Below, piece after piece: positions 1 through 5,656 of a stretch of 12,376 nt of DNA (the stretch's first letter is position 1; each line of letters begins with the position of its first letter). The stretch is taken from NCBI GenBank assembly GCA_947259865.1, contig CAMYNZ010000124.1, positions 1 through 12,376 on the forward strand, given 5' to 3'. Under the pieces are notes generated by a model. That model did no database searches. It was not told the origin of the DNA and worked only from the letters and a program-made list of their open reading frames with translations. Made by a program: the position numbers and the translations under genes. The DNA is from an uncultured Desulfobacterales bacterium. Its GTDB lineage: Bacteria; Desulfobacterota; Desulfobacteria; Desulfobacterales; G020354645.

Positions 1-428
1 ATGGTTTTTATATCTTGCGCCAAACTTTCGATTTGCGCTTCAGGGATATCCGTAATCTTATGGACTAAAAAGGCGTCGACTTCACCGCCTTCAAGCAATA
101 GGCCACAACCGCAAATAGCGCCTAAAAATTCTTCACCGACAAAAATCGGTACCACCGGTTTTATCAAACCGGCGTCACATTCCTCTGTCACGGGTTTTTT
201 ATTTTTCATCGCCTGGGCGGCGATATTCATGTGGGCCACCGCACAGATAAAGCTTTGTCCCTTTGGGTTGGCCTTAACAACCGGGCACAAACGGTTTACC
301 CAGTTTTTAAAATCGGTTATGCGGATGCCGTTTATATCGAACACATTGGCGGCGATGCCAAATTTTTCACTGATTTCGGCTTCAAGTTGCATCCACTCTT
401 TAAGGGGTAAAATGTCCGTCAACTGCAT
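1..428 (-). CDS. PocR-type sensory domain protein (3' end beyond window)
   Basis: The frame is open from an ATG at 428 to the left edge, giving 142 visible residues without a stop. The sequence resembles the PocR sensory domain (a PAS-like ligand-binding domain). It has an N-terminal 'WMQLEAEISEKFGI' helix, an 'NVFDINGIRIT' strand, a 'CPVVKANPKG' segment, 'TEECDAGLIKPVVPI', and the 'FLGAICGCGLL' core strand. Cysteines are at residues 48, 62, 84, 106 and 108. No signal peptide is visible. The start is chosen by an AGGAGGT Shine-Dalgarno about 7 nt upstream, embedded in the last codons of oleD; the gap to the oleD stop is only 3 nt, so translational coupling is likely. PocR domains are known family-wise in transcription factors, kinases and stand-alone proteins, and were predicted to bind simple hydrocarbon derivatives. 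Which effector domain, if any, follows is not visible. Domain assignment is by recognition of the conserved pattern; a regulatory role in this operon is inference. Confidence 0.8.
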   Translation of the reverse strand, partial: MQLTDILPLKEWMQLEAEISEKFGIAANVFDINGIRITDFKNWVNRLCPVVKANPKGQSFICAVAHMNIAAQAMKNKKPVTEECDAGLIKPVVPIFVGEEFLGAICGCGLLLEGGEVDAFLVHKITDIPEAQIESLAQDIKT

Positions 429-431
429 CGG

Positions 432-1466
432 TCAACCTCCTGCCAAATATTGTTTGCGCAACCAGTCTTCAAGTCGGCGCAGTCCTTCCGCGGTAGAGAC
501 CCGGGGAACATATCCCAGTTCTTTTTTGGCGGCACTGATATCAAACCAGTGCGCGGTTGCAAGTTCGTCGGCTAAATGCCGTGTCATTTGCGGTTCAGCT
601 TTCAAATATAGCAGCTTGTAGATTATTTCAAGGACGCCCCCGATGAGCCATGCCAACCGATGGGATACCGAGCGTTTGACAGGATGCTTACCCGCTGCTT
701 TTAGAATGGCGTTGATCATATCCCATAAATAAATCGGTTCGTCCTGGCTTATGAAATAAATCTTACCGGAAAGTTTGGGGTCTAGCATTAATTTGTCTGC
801 GGCCAGAACATGGGCATCGGCCACATTATCAATGTATACGGTGTCGACCAGGTTTTTGCCGTTACCCACCCGAACGAGACGCTTGGCCCGTGAAATAATA
901 CGTGGGACGAAGTTTATATCTTTTGGACCCCATACGAGATGGGGTCTCAGTATAATAGCTCTAAAATCAGCACCGGCAGACCGGATAACGAATTGTTCAG
1001 CCAGGGCCTTGGTTTTATGGTAATGGGTATGATATTTTTGGGGATATGGCATCGATTCATCGACGCCTTCCATGTCCCGGCCGTTAAAGATGACACTCGG
1101 AGAACTGGTATACACCAATGCCCGAAGTTGATATTTTTGGCAAGCCGCGACAACATTTTGAGTTCCGACAACATTGGTGTTGTAATAGTCACGGTATCTT
1201 CCCCATATGCCCGGTTTGCCGGCCACGTGAAATACCACATCCTGATCTTTACAGGCCTTTTCAACCGCCACAGGATCACTGATGTCGCCTTGGTATTGAT
1301 CAACGCCCATCGACGCAAGCCGGGGATGATAGTTGCGGGAAAAGCTGCAGACCGAATCGCCTCTGTCAACGAGCATTTCAACAATTGCGCCACCGATAAA
1401 CCCACCGCCACCGGTGACTATCGCTTTAACCGGTTTGCGAGGTTGTAACGTGTTTTGGCCTGCCAT
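432..1466 (-). CDS. oleD: OleD-like 2-alkyl-3-ketoalkanoate reductase (extended SDR family)
   Basis: Cytosolic NAD(P)H-dependent reductase of 344 residues, a normal length for OleD. It is expected to reduce the 2-alkyl-3-keto acid made by OleA to the 2-alkyl-3-hydroxy acid. Visible hallmarks are the Rossmann nucleotide-binding motif TGGGGFIG (residues 18-25), the 'HVAGKPGIWG' segment after the fourth strand (80-89), a 'YTSSPSV' catalytic-Ser region (119-125) and the active-site YxxxK as Y149-H-K-T-K153. The 'LRPHLVWGP' region is typical of 3-beta-HSD-like members. The ATG at 1466 is supported by an AGGAG ribosome binding site about 9-10 nt upstream. It lies 54 bp downstream of oleC and 3 nt before the PocR gene, so it is the fourth ole gene of one operon. 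By sequence alone it could be another 3-beta-HSD-like SDR, but the oleA-oleB-oleC context makes OleD by far the best call. Confidence 0.93.
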   Translation of the reverse strand: MAGQNTLQPRKPVKAIVTGGGGFIGGAIVEMLVDRGDSVCSFSRNYHPRLASMGVDQYQGDISDPVAVEKACKDQDVVFHVAGKPGIWGRYRDYYNTNVVGTQNVVAACQKYQLRALVYTSSPSVIFNGRDMEGVDESMPYPQKYHTHYHKTKALAEQFVIRSAGADFRAIILRPHLVWGPKDINFVPRIISRAKRLVRVGNGKNLVDTVYIDNVADAHVLAADKLMLDPKLSGKIYFISQDEPIYLWDMINAILKAAGKHPVKRSVSHRLAWLIGGVLEIIYKLLYLKAEPQMTRHLADELATAHWFDISAAKKELGYVPRVSTAEGLRRLEDWLRKQYLAGG

Positions 1467-1520
1467 TTTTGTAGTTCTCCTGGTAAAATAATTTATAATC
1501 GATTATCGAATACTATCGAT
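1467..1520 (-). promoter_or_regulatory. oleC-oleD spacer with ATCGA repeats and oleD ribosome binding site
   Basis: This 54-bp AT-rich spacer holds the oleD Shine-Dalgarno (AGGAG on the minus strand, around 1476-1480). It also holds three ATCGA copies at 1498-1502, 1505-1509 and 1515-1519, the first inside the 8-bp palindrome AATCGATT (1497-1504). A -10-like TATAAA lies at 1497-1492 on the minus strand, but no convincing -35 is present. It is the longest gap inside the ole set, so an internal promoter or operator is possible; that is inference. Confidence 0.35.
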
Positions 1521-2960
1521 CTATTTCAGTTGTTTCTCCGCCCAGACGGCTAGTTTTTCACGAAAAATTTTCGAATTGTGACGGATATCCACCGGGAAGG
1601 ATTTGTGATACAGAACGGTTTCGATAGTCCGTGTTATTGCGTGGCTTTTAGCCAAATCGAGCAATTCCGCAGTAAGCCTTTCCTGGTTAATGCTCCTATC
1701 ACCCGGATCAAGCTCGATACAAATTACCGGTCTTTGAGTCGGCGGAGGGCCCACTCCCACCAGGGCGCTGCGAAACACCCGCGGATGAATATTGAAGATC
1801 GCCTCGCAGGGAATCGTAAACAGGATTCCGTTTTCCGTGATCACACGGTGACTTTTACGGCCGCAAAACCAGATTCGCCCCTTCTGATCCCACCATCCCA
1901 AATCTCCCATCCTGTGCCAAATTTCGGCGCCGTCGGGTATTTTAGCCAATGCGTCGGCACTGGGGTTTTCAAAATATTGCCGGCTGACCAAATCTCCTTT
2001 TACGGCAATTTCTCCTACTTCGCCCTGTGGATTTACCAGGTCTTCAGACCATGACGTAATCGGATCATCACTGATTTTTATAATACGAATATCAATTTTG
2101 TTTATAGGACGCCCGATGCAGATGCCATACCCTTGTTCACTCAGTTGTCTGGTTTCCGAGAGGATCTCGTGGCTTTTGATTGATATTATCGGCACCGCTT
2201 CGGTAGCCCCGTAAGGGGTGTGAATTTCAGCGGTATCACTCAGCAAAGCACTGAAACGCTCAATGTTGTCAGCAGATACGGGTGCGCCGGCAGAAATGAC
2301 TCGCCTTAAAGACGGCAATTTTATATTTTTTTGCTTGCCGTAACGGCCAACGCGATTCAAGAGCGCCGGTGAGGCAAACATGTTGGTTGCTCCCAGGTTG
2401 TTGACCGCTTCGATAATGCGTTCAGGGTTTACCCGGGCCGGTCTGGTGGGATCCATATCCGGGATCACGGCCGTGACTCCTAGCGCCGGGTAGAACAGGG
2501 CAAACAGCGGAAAGGTCGAAAGATCAATCTCATTTGGAGACATATTCAAATGTGTTTTTATTTGTTGAAGCTGGGCATCAAAATTGCCGTGCGTATAAAC
2601 GGCACCCTTGGCCGGACCCGTGCTACCGGTTGTAAAAAGGATTGCCGCCATATCGTCACGCCGGGTGATTTTTGAGGGGTAAGGTTTTGCGGGTGATGAC
2701 TGAATGTGCTTATAGGAAAGACCACCCCAAAACCAGCGTCGGCCAACCGTTATCCAGGTTTTAACGGTTTTAAAAAAAGCGGGATAAATGGTTCGCATAA
2801 CATGTGCCAGCGGAATGCCGATAAATGCTTGCGGGCGGGATGATTTAAAACAACTGACCATGCGCTTGATTCCCATACCGGGATCCACCACAACCGGCAC
2901 CGCACCGGTTTTAAAAATTGCAAATATGAGTGCAAAAAACTCCAGACTCGGTTTAACCAT
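1521..2960 (-). CDS. oleC: OleC-like beta-lactone synthetase, main body (N-terminally disrupted)
   Basis: ANL-superfamily (AMP-binding) enzyme that in the Ole pathway adenylates the 2-alkyl-3-hydroxy acid and closes it to a beta-lactone. From the ATG at 2960 there are 479 residues. The adenylate P-loop 'LFTTGSTGPAKG' is at 108-119, the A5 motif 'YGATEAVP' at 250-257, the A7 'GDLGWWD' at 352-358, and the catalytic-lysine A10 motif 'RHNSKIFREK' has Lys464. All core motifs are intact. OleC proteins normally have roughly 70-80 more residues at the N-terminus. Here the frame upstream of 'RPSTRTILMVKPS' meets a TAA at 3005-3003, while the missing N-terminus is found in another frame at 3118-2960. 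The ATG at 2960 has no Shine-Dalgarno, but it overlaps the TGA of the upstream fragment (TGATG). The family call is very secure. Whether this allele is active is doubtful, since part of the first subdomain is missing. Confidence 0.88.
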   Translation of the reverse strand: MVKPSLEFFALIFAIFKTGAVPVVVDPGMGIKRMVSCFKSSRPQAFIGIPLAHVMRTIYPAFFKTVKTWITVGRRWFWGGLSYKHIQSSPAKPYPSKITRRDDMAAILFTTGSTGPAKGAVYTHGNFDAQLQQIKTHLNMSPNEIDLSTFPLFALFYPALGVTAVIPDMDPTRPARVNPERIIEAVNNLGATNMFASPALLNRVGRYGKQKNIKLPSLRRVISAGAPVSADNIERFSALLSDTAEIHTPYGATEAVPIISIKSHEILSETRQLSEQGYGICIGRPINKIDIRIIKISDDPITSWSEDLVNPQGEVGEIAVKGDLVSRQYFENPSADALAKIPDGAEIWHRMGDLGWWDQKGRIWFCGRKSHRVITENGILFTIPCEAIFNIHPRVFRSALVGVGPPPTQRPVICIELDPGDRSINQERLTAELLDLAKSHAITRTIETVLYHKSFPVDIRHNSKIFREKLAVWAEKQLK

Positions 2961-3118
2961 CAAAATGGTTCGCGTGGATGGGCGTATGTGACACGCCCGT
3001 TTTTATCTCGACCGGCCGGGTAGACAACAGCCCGTTTATGCGGTTGAATCCGAGACCTTCTTGTCAGGTAAGAAGAGATGTTGAAAAATGGGTTTGCAGA
3101 CGAATCAGGACTATTCAT
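2960..3118 (-). pseudogene. oleC: 5' fragment of oleC (52 codons), frame-shifted from the rest
   Basis: An ATG at 3118, overlapping the end of oleB by 8 nt (3111-3118), opens a 52-codon frame ending at TGA 2962-2960. Its product contains 'NISSYLTRRSRIQPHKRAVV' and then 'GRDKNGRVTYAH', which match the expected OleC N-terminus, as does the overlap with oleB. After 'VTYAH' an OleC normally continues with an 'LTFRQLD...' helix region of about 20 or more residues before 'GIRPGTRTILMVKPS'. That stretch is absent and the next homologous segment is in another frame. So the original gene spans 3118-1521 and has lost an internal piece whose length is not a multiple of three. Short 52-residue translation coupled to the downstream ATG through TGATG is possible. 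The fragment is identified by family memory, not by alignment. Confidence 0.78.
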
Positions 3119-4124
3119 TTTGCCCATCACATTTAATCAGAGGTCGCGGCAACGGGTTTTTACGTAAAAAATCCTTGACCCCTTTTATGATACCATCCGG
3201 GGCGTCTTCAAGCACATAATGGCCGGCCGCTGAGAATGTGTGCACCTCGGCTTTTGGAAAACGGTGCCGCCACTCGCTGAGATAATCCCCATCAAAGACA
3301 AAATCATGGCTCCCCCAGCAAATCAGCATGGGTACGTCCACTAACGACCTCAATTTCTGATCGGTGTGCCTGACCAAATCGAAACCGGGATCCTTGGGGC
3401 TTAAGGGGATATCCTGGACAAACTTGAGGGTCGCAATCCGGTTTTTCCAGCTGTTGTAGGGGGCTGCCAGACCCAACTTAACATCCTTTTTAAGCCCTTT
3501 GTAGGAGGCCATAAGTAAGGCCCCGTATGAAAAAAGGTTAAAACCCAGCACAGCAATGGTAGCCAGCGGTTTGACATTTCGAACCAGCTGCAACCTGAGA
3601 GGCAGTCGCTTGCCTTTGGGCGGTAAAAATGCGGCGCTGTTCATAATGACCAGACGCCCGACCCGTTCGGGGTATCGGACGGCATAGGCCATACCGATGA
3701 TGCCCCCCCAATCATGAAGCACGAGAGTGATTCCGCGTTTCAGGTTTAAATGGTCTATCAGTGCTTCCAGATCAGCAACCCTGCTTGCCAGACGGTAGTC
3801 ATACACTTTCACACCGGGTTTGTCCGAGAGGCCACAGCCGATGTGATCAGGGGCTATCGTGCGGTATTGCCTCGATAGCGCGCTGATTAAAGCCCGATAG
3901 TAAAACGACCAGGTAGGATTTCCGTGGATCATAACAATCGGGTCGCCCGTGCCTTCATCAACATAATGATACTTCAGGCCGTTTATATCCAGATAATGGG
4001 AAGTGAAAGGGTAAAGGTGGCGAAATCCCGAGGTGTCTATGAATCGGCCTGTTCCCATTTTGCCATCCAATTTCTGATTTCTGTCGCTTTTCCGGGTGCC
4101 ATGGCCCGGCAAGCCATCTACCAT
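3111..4124 (-). CDS. oleB: OleB-like alpha/beta hydrolase (beta-lactone decarboxylase)
   Basis: Alpha/beta-hydrolase of 337 residues related to haloalkane dehalogenases. In the Ole pathway it decarboxylates the cis-beta-lactone made by OleC to a cis-olefin. Visible are the oxyanion-side 'HGNPTWSFYYR' (68-77), the nucleophile elbow 'LHDWGG' with Asp138 (aspartate, not serine, as expected for OleB), the acid-loop 'WGSHDFVFDGD' (270-280) and the catalytic His302 in 'AAGHYVLED'. The ATG at 4124 overlaps the oleA stop by 7 nt and has GGGGA about 6 nt upstream. An internal Met at residue 23 (4058) with a GGATGG site is an alternative that would give a more usual N-terminus; the first 22 residues are polar, basic and look non-conserved. 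The end overlaps the oleC 5' fragment by 8 nt. It could be mistaken for a haloalkane dehalogenase, but context decides for OleB. Confidence 0.93.
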   Translation of the reverse strand: MVDGLPGHGTRKSDRNQKLDGKMGTGRFIDTSGFRHLYPFTSHYLDINGLKYHYVDEGTGDPIVMIHGNPTWSFYYRALISALSRQYRTIAPDHIGCGLSDKPGVKVYDYRLASRVADLEALIDHLNLKRGITLVLHDWGGIIGMAYAVRYPERVGRLVIMNSAAFLPPKGKRLPLRLQLVRNVKPLATIAVLGFNLFSYGALLMASYKGLKKDVKLGLAAPYNSWKNRIATLKFVQDIPLSPKDPGFDLVRHTDQKLRSLVDVPMLICWGSHDFVFDGDYLSEWRHRFPKAEVHTFSAAGHYVLEDAPDGIIKGVKDFLRKNPLPRPLIKCDGQNE

Positions 4125-5158
4125 TTAATCCCCAGCATCAGACAATTTAGCCCACTTCCGATGCCGAGCAAACCGACCAAATCATCGGGTACCAGAAATT
4201 CACGTTCTTCTGCAATTGCAGCGGTAATCGGCAGCGATACCGTGCCGATATTACCCAGATACTCGAAGGTGGTAAAATCCTTTCCGATGGGTATTCCTAT
4301 CGATTCGAGAATGGTGCGCTGATGGGTTGCCCCCACCTGATGGCAGATTATTTTGTCCGGTTTGTCAGCCGGCCAGGAAAGTTCTCTGCGGAAGGTTTCA
4401 AAAGTCTCAACACCCAGGACAACGCCGTTTTGCAGGACCTCAACAGAATCGGTTTCCATTATCTGGTGTCCGCTGGCCGGAATTCCCGTATCCGGCCCCC
4501 ACCAGCAAAGCTTATGATATTGGGTGGCATTTCGGGTGACACCGCCCAGGAGCCGGTGACCACGGTCGCAAAGTGCTGCGTCGGTCAAAAGTACGCCTAC
4601 CGCTCCGGAACCGCCGGTCAGGGTGGCGACTGTTTTTTTAAAGGTCTCCATATCTCTGGATTCAAGCAGGCGATCGATGGTGACGTCAACGATCTGACGG
4701 GCGGATTCACAGGACACCACCAGGCCCGCTTTGATCTGTCCCAATTCTATCGCACTGGCCACCTGAACCATTCCGTTCATGACGCCCAGGCAAGCGTTGG
4801 ATATATCGTAAATTTCGGTTTCAGGGCCAAGTCCCAGCCCGTGTGACACCGCGCATGCGGTCGCCGGTTCTAAATTGTCCCTGCACACCCCGCCGTAAAT
4901 CAGCGCCCCGATGTCCGCCGGAGAAATTCGGGAATTTTCAATGGCTTTGCGGCCGGCCTGTATGGCGCCTTCATGCATGGAGTAGCCCGGGTCCCAAAAA
5001 CGGCGCTCCCGGATACCGGTTAATACTTCAAGCTGTCCTTTTTGAAATCGGAGCGCTTCATACAGGGGTTCAAGCCGCTTTTCGAGGTCATCTGAAGTGA
5101 TGACATTGGGGGGAAGCTCGTATCCGAATGATTCAACGTAGACTCTGGAAAATAGCAT
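4118..5158 (-). CDS. oleA: OleA-like thiolase (head-to-head acyl condensation)
   Basis: Thiolase-superfamily condensing enzyme of 346 residues, the usual OleA length. It joins two fatty acyl thioesters by a non-decarboxylative Claisen condensation, giving a 2-alkyl-3-ketoacid. The active-site nucleophile is Cys123 in 'DISNACLGVMNGM'. The OleA-specific general-base glutamate is Glu97 in 'NLEPATA', and His273 ('ICHQVGATH') and Asn303 ('YLGNIGTVS') complete the site. The retained glutamate argues for OleA rather than FabH. The ATG at 5158 is the only sensible start before the conserved 'VYVESFGYELPP', yet no Shine-Dalgarno is visible upstream. It follows the Pfa subunit after a 498-bp spacer and overlaps oleB by 7 nt. 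Given the neighbour, the acyl donors may be Pfa-made polyenoic chains, as in the Shewanella hentriacontanonaene pathway; this is inference. Confidence 0.94.
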   Translation of the reverse strand: MLFSRVYVESFGYELPPNVITSDDLEKRLEPLYEALRFQKGQLEVLTGIRERRFWDPGYSMHEGAIQAGRKAIENSRISPADIGALIYGGVCRDNLEPATACAVSHGLGLGPETEIYDISNACLGVMNGMVQVASAIELGQIKAGLVVSCESARQIVDVTIDRLLESRDMETFKKTVATLTGGSGAVGVLLTDAALCDRGHRLLGGVTRNATQYHKLCWWGPDTGIPASGHQIMETDSVEVLQNGVVLGVETFETFRRELSWPADKPDKIICHQVGATHQRTILESIGIPIGKDFTTFEYLGNIGTVSLPITAAIAEEREFLVPDDLVGLLGIGSGLNCLMLGIKW

Positions 5159-5323
5159 GATGTTTTGTTTGATGTTACGGGGTTAAGGTTAATCTTAAGC
5201 CGTTTATATTGTTATGTCTCAAACCTAACTTTAAAAAGTATTTTAGCAGTTTGAAAGGCATTTGCTCACGCCGGTGACCATTTTGGGGACGCCAGCTGCA
5301 GCGGGGCTGAGCCAACGGCCATA

Positions 5324-5427
5324 CCGTGCATAGCACGGGATGGATGACCTTTATCCGCCCTTAGCGGAGAAGGTCAAAAGCACATCAGTGCTTTAATCGG
5401 TGCACTTGCAACCGGGTGCAAAGCACC
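5324..5427. repeat. Four back-to-back stem-loops
   Basis: Four inverted repeats lie nearly end to end. (1) CCGTGC/GCACGG at 5324-5338 has a 3-nt loop. (2) GACCTT-TA-TCCGC / GCGGA-G-AAGGTC at 5346-5375 has a 5-nt loop. (3) AAAGCAC/GTGCTTT at 5377-5394 has a 4-nt loop. (4) GGTGC-AC-TTGCA / TGCAA-A-GCACC at 5399-5427 has a 6-nt loop. Hairpins 2 and 4 share one architecture: an outer stem, a 2:1 internal bulge and a 5-bp inner stem, with unrelated bases. All pairings are read directly from the sequence. They could form in RNA from either strand. Function is unknown; a REP/MITE-like repetitive element or a structured mRNA spacer are the main options. Confidence 0.7.
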
Positions 5428-5443
5428 TGGTTTGTATGGCAAG

Positions 5444-5523
5444 AAATCAAAAGAACTCGACCTCGCTTGTGCTCGGGACTCAGACAGCTTTTGATTTTTA
5501 CCCGCCAACATACTCTGGCGGGT
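5444..5523. repeat. 10-bp inverted repeat followed by 8-bp hairpin
   Basis: AAATCAAAAG (5444-5453) and its perfect complement CTTTTGATTT (5488-5497) flank 34 nt. Two bases later a perfect ACCCGCCA/TGGCGGGT hairpin (5500-5507 and 5516-5523) with an 8-nt loop begins. On the minus strand neither is followed by a U-run suited to an intrinsic terminator. The arrangement looks like the ends of a small palindromic repetitive element, but no target duplication or transposase is present. Confidence 0.6.
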
Positions 5524-5656
5524 GAATACGTCAAAGAACGTTGGCGGTTAAACCCCCCGCTACAGCAGGCGTCTTTATCCCAAAATGCTCAATGGTGCTC
5601 GCAAAAACCTTTCAAACTTTGTGCTGAATTTTGTTGCTTATTTGTGGGACACGACA

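Larger units (their letters stand above)
5159..5656. other. Non-coding spacer between the Pfa subunit and oleA
   Basis: These 498 bp hold no credible gene. The only reading frame of note is a plus-strand stretch (5416-5772) that runs antisense into the Pfa gene and has no family look. Nearest oleA (5159-5260) the DNA is AT-rich, with TTAAG/CTTAA inverted copies at 5183-5187 and 5194-5198. It is the natural place for an ole promoter, but no strong -35/-10 pair can be defended. The middle (5324-5523) is a run of stem-loops annotated separately. No intrinsic terminator with a clear U-tract follows the Pfa stop on the minus strand. Confidence 0.6.

Noticed and set aside
1..621. 206-codon plus-strand frame at the left edge
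   Set aside because: Antisense to the PocR gene and the end of oleD; its composition looks like a shadow, while the minus strand has domain-like sequence and strong ribosome binding sites.
1261..1400. Acyl carrier protein or CRISPR-like repeats anywhere in the window
   Set aside because: No LGxDS-type phosphopantetheine site was found in the Pfa polypeptide linkers, and no regularly spaced direct repeats were seen; tRNA and rRNA genes were also not seen.
5377..5394. Intrinsic terminator for the Pfa gene
   Set aside because: On the minus strand the 7-bp hairpin is followed only by a short T stretch that is partly in the stem, and it is not GC-rich enough to defend as a terminator.
5223..5553. 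Integron attC-like pair (ACCTAAC at 5223-5229 and GTTAAAC at 5547-5553)
   Set aside because: The two boxes are not complementary to each other, are about 330 bp apart and lack inner boxes; no integrase is present.
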